A program made the translations under genes and the position numbers. The notes under the pieces are model-generated. The model did not search any database and was not told where the DNA came from. It saw only the letters and a program-made list of their open reading frames with translations. Shown in pieces: positions 45,788-54,651 of a stretch of DNA of 64,000 nucleotides; the first letter of the stretch is position 1, and each line of letters starts with the position of its first letter. Origin of the DNA: Streptomyces sp. NBC_01267 (GTDB lineage: Bacteria > Actinomycetota > Actinomycetes > Streptomycetales > Streptomycetaceae); NCBI RefSeq assembly GCF_036241575.1, contig NZ_CP108455.1, forward strand, positions 3,964,001 through 4,028,000, given 5' to 3'.

Positions 45788-48700
45788 ATGTTTCACGTGA
45801 AACCGATCGACCCGCGTCTGCTCCGGTACGCCGGCGCCACCCGTCTCTTCCTGGGGGCGGTGGTGGTCCTCGGGCTGGCCGGCGCGGGCCTGGTCGTGGC
45901 CCAGGCGATGCTGATCGCCGATGTGGTGGTGGGGGCGTTCCAGAACGGTCTCGACGGGGCCGGGCTGCGGACACCCCTGCTGCTGCTCGCGGCGGTCGCG
46001 CTGGGCCGGGGACTGGTGTCCTGGCTGACCGAGCTGGCCGCGCACCGGGCCAGTGCGGCGGTCAAGTCCGAACTGCGCGGCCGGCTGCTGGAGCGCTCTG
46101 CCGAGCTGGGGCCCCAGTGGCTGACCGGGCAGCGGACGGGATCGCTGGTCGCGCTCGCCACTCGTGGTGTCGACGCGCTCGACGACTACTTCTCGCGCTA
46201 CCTCCCGCAGCTGGGGCTCGCGGTGGTGGTGCCGGTGGCGGTGCTGGCGCGGATCGTCACCGAGGACTGGGTGTCGGCGGCGATCATCGTGGTGACGCTT
46301 CCGCTGATTCCGGTGTTCATGATGCTCATCGGCTGGGCCACCCAGGCGCGGATGGACCGGCAGTGGCATCTGCTGTCCCGGCTGTCGGGGCACTTCCTGG
46401 ACGTGGTCGCCGGGCTGCCGACGCTGAAGGTGTTCGGGCGGGCCAAGGCCCAGGCCGAATCGATCAGGGCCATCACGGACCAGTACCGGAAGGCCACGCT
46501 GCGGACGCTGCGGATCGCGTTCCTGTCGTCGTTCGCCCTGGAGCTGCTGGCGACCCTTTCGGTGGCCCTGGTCGCCGTGGGCATCGGGCTGCGGCTGGTC
46601 AAGGGGGAACTGGACCTGTACACGGGGCTGGTGATCCTCGTGCTGGCTCCCGAGGCGTATCTGCCGCTGCGGCAGGTGGGGGCGCAGTACCACGCGGCGG
46701 CGGAGGGGCTCTCGGCCGCCGAGGAGATCTTCGCCGTTCTGGAGACACCGCTGCCGACGGGTGGTGACCGGGAGGTTCCGGACTCGCTCCGGCTGGAACT
46801 GGACCAGGTGACGGTACGCCACCCCGGCCGCACGGAACCCTCACTGGATTCGGCTTCGCTGATCGTGGAGGCCGGGGAGACGGTCGCGGTCACGGGACCG
46901 AGCGGAGTCGGGAAGTCGACGTTGCTCAACGTCCTGCTGGGCTTCGCGACCCCGGACGAGGGACAGGTACGGGTCGGCTCCGTGGAACTGGCCTCGCTCT
47001 CGCCCGAGCGGTGGCGGGAGCAGATCGCATGGGTACCGCAGCAGCCGTACCTGTTCGCGGGGACGATCGCCGAGAACGTACGGCTGGCGCGGCCCGATGC
47101 GGAGGAGTCCGCGGTGCACGACGCACTGCGGGAGGCAGGAGCCCACGGTTTTGTCTCCGCGCTGCCGGACGGCGTGCAGACGGTGCTGGGAGAGGGCGGT
47201 GCGGGGCTCTCCGCCGGACAGCGCCAACGGCTCGCACTGGCAAGGGCGTTCCTCGCCGACCGGCCGGTCCTGCTGCTCGACGAGCCCACGGCGGCGCTGG
47301 ACGGCGAGACGGAGGCAGGCATCGTCGACGCGGTGCGGCGTCTGTCGGTGGGCCGGACCGTGGTGCTGGTGGTGCACCGCCCCGCGCTGCTCGCCGTGGC
47401 CGACCGGGTCGTGGCGCTGGCCCCGGGGCCGCTCCGGGGCCAGCGCCACGACACGCTTGTCACCGACGGGCCGGACGGGCCGGACGACCGGACCACCGTG
47501 CCCGCCCCGCGTGCTGCCGAGGAGCCAGCGGCCGACGAGGCTCCGGCTTCTGACGCTCCCCGCTCAGGACGGTCGGGACGGGGTCCGCTGGCGCGGGTGC
47601 GGGACACGGCCGGTGCGCTGCGGGGGCGGTTGCTGCTGGCCCTGCTGCTCGGGAGTCTCGCCCTGGGGTCCGCCGTGGGTCTCCTGGCGACCTCGGGGTG
47701 GCTCATTTCGCGGGCTTCCCAGGAGCCGCCGGTGCTGTACCTGATGGTCGCGGTCACGGCGACGCGGGCCTTCGGGACCGGGCGGGCCGTCTTCCGCTAT
47801 GCCGAGCGGCTGGTGTCGCACGACGCGGTGCTGCGGATGCTCGCCGACCTGCGGGTCGCCGTCTACCGCAGGCTGGAGCGGATCGCCCCGGCCGGTCTGG
47901 GCCGGGTGCGCCGCGGGGATCTGCTGTCGCGGCTGGTGGCTGATGTGGACGCGCTCCAGGACTACTGGCTGCGCTGGTTGCTCCCGGCGGCGGTCGCCGT
48001 GGTGGTGGGCGCGGGCGCGGTCGGATTCACCGCCTGGCTGCTGCCCGCTGCGGGCGCCGTGCTCGCCGTGGGGCTGCTCGCCGCCGGGATCGGGGTACCC
48101 GTGCTGAGCGGCGCCTTCGCCCGACGGGCCGAGCGTCAACTGGCCCCCGCACGCGGAGTGCTGGCCACCCGCGTCGTCGATCTGCTCTCCGGAACCGCGG
48201 AGCTGACGGTCGCCGGTGCGCTGCGCGGGAGGCTGCGTGCGACCCGGGACGCCGATCGGACGCTGACCCGGATCACCTCGCGGGGAGCCACCGCCACCGC
48301 GCTCGGCGGCGGGCTGACCGCGCTCGTGTGCGGGCTGACCGTCGCGGCTGCCGCGGTGGTCGGAGTGCAGGCCGTGCGCGACGGGCGGCTCGCAGGTGTG
48401 GAACTCGCCGTGGTGGTCCTGACGCCGCTGGCCGCTTTCGAAGCGGTCACCGGGCTGCCGCTCGCCGTGCAGTACCGGCAGCGGGTGCGACGGAGCGCGG
48501 AGCGGGTGTACGAGGTGCTGGACGCACCCGTTCCCGTACAGGAACCGCAGCACCCGGTGGCGGTCGGGACGGCGGCGGACCTGCCGTTCCCGCTGGAGGT
48601 GCGCGGGCTGAGCGCGCGCTACCCGGGACAGCGGCGGAAGGCGCTCGACGGGGTAGCTCTCCGTCTCGAAGCCGGCCGGCGGGTCGCTGTCGTCGGCCCT

Positions 48701-49339
48701 TCCGGGTCCGGCAAGACGACGCTGGCGCAGGTACTGCTGCGCTTCCTGGACGCCGAGACCGGGACGTACACCCTCGGCGGGGTGGCCGCCGGTGCGATGG
48801 ACGGTGACGCGGTGCGCGGGTTCGTCGGGCTGTGCGCCCAGGACGCGCACATCTTCGACAGTTCCCTCCGGGAGAACCTGCGGCTGGCCCGCACCGGGGC
48901 CTCGCAGGAGGACCTGCGCGACGCGCTGGCCGCCGCCCGGCTGCTGGAGTGGGTGGACGGGTTGCCCGAGGGGCTCGACACGCCGGTCGGCGAGCACGGT
49001 GCCCGGCTCTCGGGCGGCCAGCGCCAGCGCCTCGCACTGGCCCGCGCGCTGCTCGCCGACTTCCCCGTACTCGTACTGGACGAGCCGGCCGAGCATCTCG
49101 ATCTGGCGACCGCCGACGCGCTGACCGCCGATCTGCTGGCCGCCACCGAAGGGCGCACCACGCTGCTCATCACGCACCGGCTCCGGGGTCTGGACGCCGT
49201 CGACGAGGTGATCGTGCTGGACGGCGGCCGGGTGGTGCAGCGCGGACCGTACGCCGAGCTGGCCGCTTCGGAGGGCCCGCTGCGGCGGATGCTGGAGCGG
49301 GAAGAGGCTGGTGATCTCCTCGGAGCCGACAGAATCTGA
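45788..49339 (+). CDS. cydCD: Fused CydD-CydC thiol ABC exporter
   Basis: 1183 aa carrying two complete ABC exporter halves in one chain. The CydD half (about 1-570) has six TMs and Walker A GPSGVGKST near 371 with signature LSAGQRQRLALA near 474. The CydC half has a second six-TM domain (about 600-880), GPSGSGKTT near 970 and LSGGQRQRLALA near 1074. It exports cysteine/glutathione-type thiols required to assemble cytochrome bd. The fused form is usual in Streptomyces. The start codon region overlaps an exact parS (ATG TTT CAC GTG AAA CCG). The GTG nine bases further in may be the true start. Confidence 0.94.
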   Translation: MFHVKPIDPRLLRYAGATRLFLGAVVVLGLAGAGLVVAQAMLIADVVVGAFQNGLDGAGLRTPLLLLAAVALGRGLVSWLTELAAHRASAAVKSELRGRLLERSAELGPQWLTGQRTGSLVALATRGVDALDDYFSRYLPQLGLAVVVPVAVLARIVTEDWVSAAIIVVTLPLIPVFMMLIGWATQARMDRQWHLLSRLSGHFLDVVAGLPTLKVFGRAKAQAESIRAITDQYRKATLRTLRIAFLSSFALELLATLSVALVAVGIGLRLVKGELDLYTGLVILVLAPEAYLPLRQVGAQYHAAAEGLSAAEEIFAVLETPLPTGGDREVPDSLRLELDQVTVRHPGRTEPSLDSASLIVEAGETVAVTGPSGVGKSTLLNVLLGFATPDEGQVRVGSVELASLSPERWREQIAWVPQQPYLFAGTIAENVRLARPDAEESAVHDALREAGAHGFVSALPDGVQTVLGEGGAGLSAGQRQRLALARAFLADRPVLLLDEPTAALDGETEAGIVDAVRRLSVGRTVVLVVHRPALLAVADRVVALAPGPLRGQRHDTLVTDGPDGPDDRTTVPAPRAAEEPAADEAPASDAPRSGRSGRGPLARVRDTAGALRGRLLLALLLGSLALGSAVGLLATSGWLISRASQEPPVLYLMVAVTATRAFGTGRAVFRYAERLVSHDAVLRMLADLRVAVYRRLERIAPAGLGRVRRGDLLSRLVADVDALQDYWLRWLLPAAVAVVVGAGAVGFTAWLLPAAGAVLAVGLLAAGIGVPVLSGAFARRAERQLAPARGVLATRVVDLLSGTAELTVAGALRGRLRATRDADRTLTRITSRGATATALGGGLTALVCGLTVAAAAVVGVQAVRDGRLAGVELAVVVLTPLAAFEAVTGLPLAVQYRQRVRRSAERVYEVLDAPVPVQEPQHPVAVGTAADLPFPLEVRGLSARYPGQRRKALDGVALRLEAGRRVAVVGPSGSGKTTLAQVLLRFLDAETGTYTLGGVAAGAMDGDAVRGFVGLCAQDAHIFDSSLRENLRLARTGASQEDLRDALAAARLLEWVDGLPEGLDTPVGEHGARLSGGQRQRLALARALLADFPVLVLDEPAEHLDLATADALTADLLAATEGRTTLLITHRLRGLDAVDEVIVLDGGRVVQRGPYAELAASEGPLRRMLEREEAGDLLGADRI
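45790..45803. promoter_or_regulatory. parS: parS site 5, overlapping the cydCD start
   Basis: Exact GTTTCACGTGAAAC beginning at the third base of the cydCD start codon. It also encodes FHVK at the protein N-terminus. Confidence 0.87.
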
Positions 49340-49376
49340 CTTTCCACTCCAAATGGGACTAACTAGGCTTCGGGGT

Positions 49377-51086
49377 ATGCCAGCTCCGGATCCGACCGAT
49401 CCCCCGAAGCCCCCCACCGGCGCGAACCACAGCCTGCGCGGGCTCTCCGCCGAACTCACCGAGCGTGTGCCGCAGCTGCTCGACGCCATGCGCACCATCG
49501 GCACGGGGCTCGAACTGCACTCCACCCTGAACAGGATCTGCGAGACCGCGGCGGGGCTGACGGACTCCAGGTACGCGGCCATCGGGGTCGTCGACCGGGA
49601 GCGCGGCGGCCTCAGCGACTTCGTCACGTACGGCATCGCACCCGAGGACGCGGCCAGGATCGGCCGGATCCCCGACGGGCGGACCGGGCTGCTGGGCGCG
49701 CTGATCAACGAGTCCCACGGGGTGCGGCTCACCGATCTGACGGAGGATCCGCGCGCGGGCGGGTTCCCTCCGCACCATCCGCCGATGCGGACCTTCCTGG
49801 GGGGACCCGTCCAGGTACAGGGGGAGACCTTCGGCAATCTCTACGTCGCCGAGAAGAAGGGCGGGGCCGAATTCACCGACGCCGACTTCCACATGGTCCG
49901 GGTCCTCTCCACCGAGGCGGGCATCGCGATCAACAACGCGCGGCTGTACGAGGCCGCCCGGCAGCGTGAGCGGTGGATCGACGGCTCGGTGGCCGTCACC
50001 ACGGCGCTGCTGGCCGGTGGCGATGCCGATGACGCGCTCTCGGTGGTCGCCGAGCAGGCGCGCCGGCTCGCGGACGCGGCGGTCGGGGTGGTCATGCTGC
50101 CCGCCGCCGAGGGCGGTCTTGAGGTCGTCGCCCTCTCCTCCACCGACCGGCCCGGCCCCGCGCTGGGGATGATCGCCCCGCCGGAGAGCGGCATCGTGGC
50201 GACGCTGCTCTCGGGCTCCCCGGTGTTCGTGGACGACTCGGCCACCGACCCGCGGATGATCACCGATCTCGGCAGGGAGTACGGGCCGAGCATGCTGCTG
50301 CCGCTGCACAGCGGGGGCCGTCTGCTGGGCGTACTGGCGACTCCGCGCGAGCGGGGCGCCCGGCCGTTCAGCGCGGCCGAGCGCTCGCTGGCCGCGCAGT
50401 TCGCCTCACAGGCCGCGCTGGCACTCATGATGGCCGACGCGCAGCGGGACAGGGAGCGCCTCGCGGTCTTCGAGGACCGCGACCGGATCGCCCGCGATCT
50501 GCACGACCTGGTCATCCAGCGGCTGTTCGCCACCGGAATGATGCTGGAGGGCGCCCACCGGCAGTCCGCGATGCCCGAGGTCAGAGACGGTGTGGGGAAG
50601 GCCGTGGACGAACTGGATGTCACGATCCAGGAGATCCGCACCGCCATCTTCGCGCTCCAGCAGGGGCCCGCCGAAGCGCCCTCGGGGCTGTGCAAGCGGG
50701 TGCTGCGGGAGATCAACATGGCGGCCGTGCCACTCGGGTTCAAGCCGGAACACCGCTTTGTGGGCGCGGTCGACACGGCCGTCGGTGAACTGACGGGGAA
50801 GAACCTGATCGCTGCGCTGCGGGAGGCGCTGTCCAATGCCTTCCGGCACGCCCGTGCCTCCCGTATCGAAGTGGTCGTCGACGCCACCGCGCACCTGGAC
50901 GACGGCCGTCCGGCGGTGCGTCTCACCGTTGCCGACGACGGTGTCGGCATTCCGGAGGGCGGGCGCCGCAGCGGGCTGCGCAATCTCGACAGGCGCGCGG
51001 AGTCGCTGGGCGGATCGAGCAGCCACGGTCCGGGACTCGGCGGCGGGGGCGGCGGCACGACGGTGGTGTGGGAGGCCCCGCTGTAG
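49377..51086 (+). CDS. GAF-GAF sensor histidine kinase, DosS/DosT-like
   Basis: 569 aa. It has two GAF domains (about 35-190 and 210-350), a HisKA_3-type dimerisation region with the phosphoacceptor in DRIARDLHDLVIQRLF (near 374), and a C-terminal HATPase with DDGVGIPEGGRR. Within GAF-A, PPHHPPM and GNLYVAEK place His134 and Tyr156 exactly 22 residues apart. That is the spacing of the proximal heme His149 and distal Tyr171 of M. tuberculosis DosS. No response regulator is adjacent. It follows cydABCD by 37 bp. An upstream in-frame ATG at 49311 exists but overlaps cydCD. Confidence 0.85.
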   Translation: MPAPDPTDPPKPPTGANHSLRGLSAELTERVPQLLDAMRTIGTGLELHSTLNRICETAAGLTDSRYAAIGVVDRERGGLSDFVTYGIAPEDAARIGRIPDGRTGLLGALINESHGVRLTDLTEDPRAGGFPPHHPPMRTFLGGPVQVQGETFGNLYVAEKKGGAEFTDADFHMVRVLSTEAGIAINNARLYEAARQRERWIDGSVAVTTALLAGGDADDALSVVAEQARRLADAAVGVVMLPAAEGGLEVVALSSTDRPGPALGMIAPPESGIVATLLSGSPVFVDDSATDPRMITDLGREYGPSMLLPLHSGGRLLGVLATPRERGARPFSAAERSLAAQFASQAALALMMADAQRDRERLAVFEDRDRIARDLHDLVIQRLFATGMMLEGAHRQSAMPEVRDGVGKAVDELDVTIQEIRTAIFALQQGPAEAPSGLCKRVLREINMAAVPLGFKPEHRFVGAVDTAVGELTGKNLIAALREALSNAFRHARASRIEVVVDATAHLDDGRPAVRLTVADDGVGIPEGGRRSGLRNLDRRAESLGGSSSHGPGLGGGGGGTTVVWEAPL

Positions 51087-51167
51087 CTGCGCCGGGCCGG
51101 GACCGCGCCGGACCGCCGGGCAGCAGCGGCGCCGGTGTCAGCGGGACTCGTGGTGAGGCGCCAGGTG

Positions 51168-52022
51168 TCAGCGGGCCTTGAGGATCTGCTCGATGATGAC
51201 CGCGACGCCGTCCTCGTTGTTCGTCAGAGTCCGCCCCGAAGCGGCGGCCACCGCTTCCGGGTGGGCGTTGCCCATCGCGTACGAGGTGCCCGCCCAGCTC
51301 AGCATCTCGACATCGTTCGGCATGTCACCGAAGGCGACGACCTCGGACGGGGCGATGCCCCGCTCGGCGCAGCACAGTTCCAGGGTGCCCGCCTTGGAGA
51401 CACCGGCGCCGCTGATCTCCAGCAGCGCGGTCGGGCTGGAGCGGGTGATGGACGCGCGGTCCCCGACGGCGGCGCGCGCCAGGGCGAGGAAGTCGTCGGG
51501 CGCCAGCTCGGGGTGGTGCGCGAGCACCTTCAGTACCGGCTGATCCGCGATGTCGGAGTCCGGAGCGAGCAGCTTCTCGGCGGGTGCGACGCTCGATGCG
51601 GGGTCGAACTGCATCGGGGGGTAGGCCAGTTCGTGGTGGATGCCGCCGGTCCGCTCCACGGCGAACGAGGTGCCGGGTGCGGCGGCTCGCAGGATGGAGA
51701 TCACGTCGAGTGCGTCGGTGCGCTCCAGGGGGAGGACCTTGACGAAGACGTGTCCGCCTCCGTCGCCGTGCAGGTCGACCACGGCTGCGCCGTTGCCGCA
51801 GATGGCGAGGCCGTGGCCGTGGACGTGGTCGCTGACGACATCCATCCACCGGGCCGGACGACCGGTGACGAAGAAGACGTCGATCCCGGCCTCCTCGGCG
51901 GCGGCCAGCGCGGCGATGGTGCGGTCCGAGACGGTCCTGTCGTCCCGCAGCAGGGTGCCGTCCAGATCGGTGGCGATCAGCCGGGGCGGAAGGGGGGCGG
52001 CGGGGCCGGTAGCTGAGGTCAC
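51168..52022 (-). CDS. HAD-superfamily (Cof-type) hydrolase
   Basis: 284 aa. Motif I ATDLDGTLLRDDRTV, motif II FFVTGRPARW, and C-terminal GDMPNDVEMLSWAG (motif IV) define the HAD-IIB Cof class of sugar-phosphate or nucleotide phosphatases. The GTG at 52022 is chosen over a much longer open frame because it fits family length. Converges with the histidine kinase gene. Substrate unknown. Confidence 0.85.
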   Translation of the reverse strand: MTSATGPAAPLPPRLIATDLDGTLLRDDRTVSDRTIAALAAAEEAGIDVFFVTGRPARWMDVVSDHVHGHGLAICGNGAAVVDLHGDGGGHVFVKVLPLERTDALDVISILRAAAPGTSFAVERTGGIHHELAYPPMQFDPASSVAPAEKLLAPDSDIADQPVLKVLAHHPELAPDDFLALARAAVGDRASITRSSPTALLEISGAGVSKAGTLELCCAERGIAPSEVVAFGDMPNDVEMLSWAGTSYAMGNAHPEAVAAASGRTLTNNEDGVAVIIEQILKAR

Positions 52023-52229
52023 CGGACCATTCTCCCGCACGGAGCGCACGGGCGTGCGAAAGGTCGCACATCTGAGAGCGTGCGCGGGCACGCGGCTGAG
52101 CCGGGCGGGCCCCGCCGGTGAGCGTCCGGGCCGCGTTCCCGTCCCCGGAGGCGCCGCCGGGTGGGGTGCGTGCGGTCCGGTCCGGCGACCGGGTCCGCCC
52201 GGGGGCGGGTACGACGTAGGGTCGTGGCC

Positions 52230-52449
52230 ATGCGTCTGAGTACCGTGATTCTCCCCGTCCGCCGCTGGCGCGAGGGTGGCCGTGAGCAGTGGGTGCGCGC
52301 CGAGGGGCTGGGTTTCCACACCGCGTACACCTACGATCATCTGTCCTGGCGGGTGCCGTTCCGCGACGGCCCGTGGTTCGGTGCGGTGCCGACGCTGACC
52401 GCGGCGGCGGCGGCGACCGGGCACATCCGGCTGGGCACGCTCGTCACCT
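52230..52449 (+). pseudogene. Truncated 5' fragment of an LLM-class F420/flavin oxidoreductase (native copy)
   Basis: The first ~73 codons of an LLM-class oxidoreductase (MRLSTVILPVRRWREGG, AYTYDHLSWRVPFRDGPWFGAVPTL, RLGTLVTS). It is intact in frame but abruptly continues into unrelated DNA after the codons for GTLVTS, at the shared sequence CTCAGTCAAGCCTCTT. The rest of the gene is not in the window on this strand. It lies in the expected place after the HAD gene, so this looks like the chromosomal copy split by an insertion. Confidence 0.8.
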
Positions 52450-52463
52450 CAGTCAAGCCTCTT
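52448..52463. repeat. Shared junction repeat, copy 1 (candidate att)
   Basis: CTCAGTCAAGCCTCTT, identical to 56078-56093. Both copies sit at the point where an LLM 5' fragment ends. Confidence 0.75.
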
Positions 52464-52506
52464 TCACCTATCGCGGCGTGACCTGGGCGAATTCGTTGTC
52501 TCCGAC

Positions 52507-52595
52507 TCAGATACTGATGGGCCGGACGCGGTCAGCGCACAGCAGGGCCATGTCATCGTCCGTCTGGCAGCCGACCAGGGAGTGATGGGGACAGC
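52507..52595 (-). pseudogene. Possible C-terminal remnant of a PP2C/SpoIIE-type phosphatase
   Basis: On the minus strand an ~85-bp run reads HHSLVGCQTDDDMALLCADR before a stop. DDxALL is a typical C-terminal piece of SpoIIE-like phosphatases. There is no complete domain, so it is at most a relic. Confidence 0.35.
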
Positions 52596-52647
52596 GGTTC
52601 CCCGCCTGGACGACGCCGGGTCAGGGCGGACCAGTAGAACGGACTGG

Positions 52648-54651
52648 TCACGTGTAACCGAGTTCCTCCAGGCGGACTCTGAGCCGTGTCGCAGCCGCCT
52701 CGCTCTGCCTCTCCAAATCCGCGATGGAAGTTTCGTACCGGTCACCCCATGAGCGGTAGACGTCGACCATTCCCTGTCGCTTTGCGGCAGCGAGCCTCTC
52801 CACACGAGAGCAAAGGTCGTCACCAAGGACCTCAAGCACTCGCTCGCGTGCCAGGCCATCAGGGAGATACGAAGGTCGGCCGTCGGCCACCGCCCACCGG
52901 GCGATCACCCCGGGAAAGCTCCGGAGGTCCAGGCTTCTGAGGTCGTCCTGCCGGACGGCCCACCATGCCGCGAACGCACCGGTCAACTGGTACCGGTCCA
53001 GGATCCCGGCCAGCAGGAGCTCCTCACGGAAAGAGGCCATGAGCCGGGAACGCGACGTCAACAGATTTCCGGTGCCCACGAGTTCGGCAATGCGTGATTC
53101 CGTTGCACGCCACCAGGAGCGGCAGTGGTCGACGAAGTCCCCCTCTCGGGCAGCGGCCAGGTCCGAGATACGCGCTGCCGTCGCCTCGCACCCGCGGGCA
53201 GGGAAATCGAAGTAGCCGGAATCCTTCGTCGTGAACAGGTCGGTGAGGCCGATACCGAAGACCTGGAACCTCTCCATCCCCGCGACGACCTCACTTCTCG
53301 GTACCCCACCGAACAGCGCGGCACGGACGTCCAGCGATGGCTCGGCGGGTGGACCCGGGTCGACATAACGCCGGATGTTGAGGTTGAAGTCGTTGGCCTC
53401 GATCTCGTCCAGAGAGACCACTCGCGAGAAGCCGGGGATGTCCGCCCACTCGTGGAAGGCGCCCACGATCTTTTCCACGTTCTGCGGCTCCAAGCGGTTC
53501 TGCGACCGCCCCGTGACCACTTCGCGCTCCGCGTTGACGAACAGTACCTGGCCGCGCTGATCCGCCGATGTGCCGGCCGTGCCCCGCAAGACCAGGATGC
53601 AGGCCGGGATGGCCGTGCCGTAGAAGACGTTCGGTCCGATACCGATCACCGCTTCGAGTCGGCCGTCTTCGACGATTCCCCGGCGGATCTGCTCCTCTGC
53701 CCCACCCCGGAACAGCACACCGTGCGGGGTGACGACCGCTCCGATCCCGTCCGGAAGGAGTGTGGCCAGCACGTGCTGGACGTTCATCAGATCGGCCTTC
53801 TTACCCTGCCCGGGTGTCCAGCCATACTTCATCCGCTCCGAATGCCTCATCTCCTTCTCGGAGTAGTTCATCGAGAAGGGAGGATTGGTCAGTACGCGGT
53901 CGAAGCGCCTGAGGTGCCCGTCCTCCAGTGAGTGAAGTGGATCGGTCAGTGTGTCCCCGCAGAGCACGGAACTGTCCGTGAGGCCGTGCAGCAGAAGGTT
54001 CAGCCGAGCAGTGGAGCACGTCGCGGCGTTCATCTCCTGCCCGAAGAGGGCGAGGTCCGCGCCCTCCCCGCCCTGCTCGTCGACGTACTGCCCGGCTTGG
54101 ACGAGCATGCCTCCTGAGCCGGCAAACGGATCGTAGACCGACTGTCCTGCCAGCGGGCGGACCAGGCGCACCATCAGGCTGACCACAGAACGGGGCGTGA
54201 AGAACTCTCCACCCCGTTTCCCGAAACTGTCGGCGAACGCGCCCAGGAGGTGGTCGTACGCGCGGCCGACCACGTCGCCGAACTCCAGGTCGCCGTCGTT
54301 CAGCGGAATACGGTCGAAGTGATCGACCATTGCCTTCAATTCGCCGCGGCTCAGTCTTACGTCGAAGTCGACAGCCTCGAACACGCCCTTAAGGACTTCT
54401 GGGTTGCTCTGCTCAAGTGCCCACAGAGCCTCGTTGAGTACCCGCCCCGGCGCCTTGCCCTCGTAGTCGACGATCTGGGACCAACGCGCACGGTCAGGCA
54501 CCCGCAGGATGCCCGGCTGATCCGAGACCCGCTTGAGAAGCAGCATCGCAGAGATGACTTCACGGTACTGCGACGCGTCCATCCTGCCGCGCAGGATGTC
54601 GCCAGCGTCGAAGAGGGCCCGTTCCAATTGGTCGAGGTTCAACAGACTCAC
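52648..54651 (-). CDS. hsdM: Type I-like DNA adenine methyltransferase (HsdM)
   Basis: 667 aa. The N-terminal helical HsdM domain (about 1-130) is followed by the gamma N6-adenine methylase core. SAM motif I is DPFAGSGGMLVQA at 174-186 and catalytic motif IV is NPPF at 256-259. The roughly 200 residues after the core (from about 450) are an unusually long helical extension. The GTG at 54651 overlaps the stop codon of hsdS. No hsdR lies in the window. Without it the pair could only methylate, or it belongs to another defence type. Confidence 0.85.
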   Translation of the reverse strand: MSLLNLDQLERALFDAGDILRGRMDASQYREVISAMLLLKRVSDQPGILRVPDRARWSQIVDYEGKAPGRVLNEALWALEQSNPEVLKGVFEAVDFDVRLSRGELKAMVDHFDRIPLNDGDLEFGDVVGRAYDHLLGAFADSFGKRGGEFFTPRSVVSLMVRLVRPLAGQSVYDPFAGSGGMLVQAGQYVDEQGGEGADLALFGQEMNAATCSTARLNLLLHGLTDSSVLCGDTLTDPLHSLEDGHLRRFDRVLTNPPFSMNYSEKEMRHSERMKYGWTPGQGKKADLMNVQHVLATLLPDGIGAVVTPHGVLFRGGAEEQIRRGIVEDGRLEAVIGIGPNVFYGTAIPACILVLRGTAGTSADQRGQVLFVNAEREVVTGRSQNRLEPQNVEKIVGAFHEWADIPGFSRVVSLDEIEANDFNLNIRRYVDPGPPAEPSLDVRAALFGGVPRSEVVAGMERFQVFGIGLTDLFTTKDSGYFDFPARGCEATAARISDLAAAREGDFVDHCRSWWRATESRIAELVGTGNLLTSRSRLMASFREELLLAGILDRYQLTGAFAAWWAVRQDDLRSLDLRSFPGVIARWAVADGRPSYLPDGLARERVLEVLGDDLCSRVERLAAAKRQGMVDVYRSWGDRYETSIADLERQSEAAATRLRVRLEELGYT

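Noticed and set aside
44606..46822. A 738-codon minus-strand open frame across cydB/cydCD
   Set aside because: Opposite-strand shadow; its protein is Gln/Arg/His-rich without domains, while the plus strand encodes conserved proteins.
47564..49837. A 757-codon minus-strand frame across cydCD
   Set aside because: Again a shadow frame; ABC motifs are on the plus strand.
51120..51180. Duplicated GGTGTCAGCGGG near the end of the HAD gene
   Set aside because: A single short direct repeat without other structure; probably a local duplication.
52464..52859. A 131-codon minus frame overlapping the hsdM 3' end
   Set aside because: It conflicts with the real hsdM frame and shows no domain; only a tiny piece in another frame resembles a phosphatase tail.
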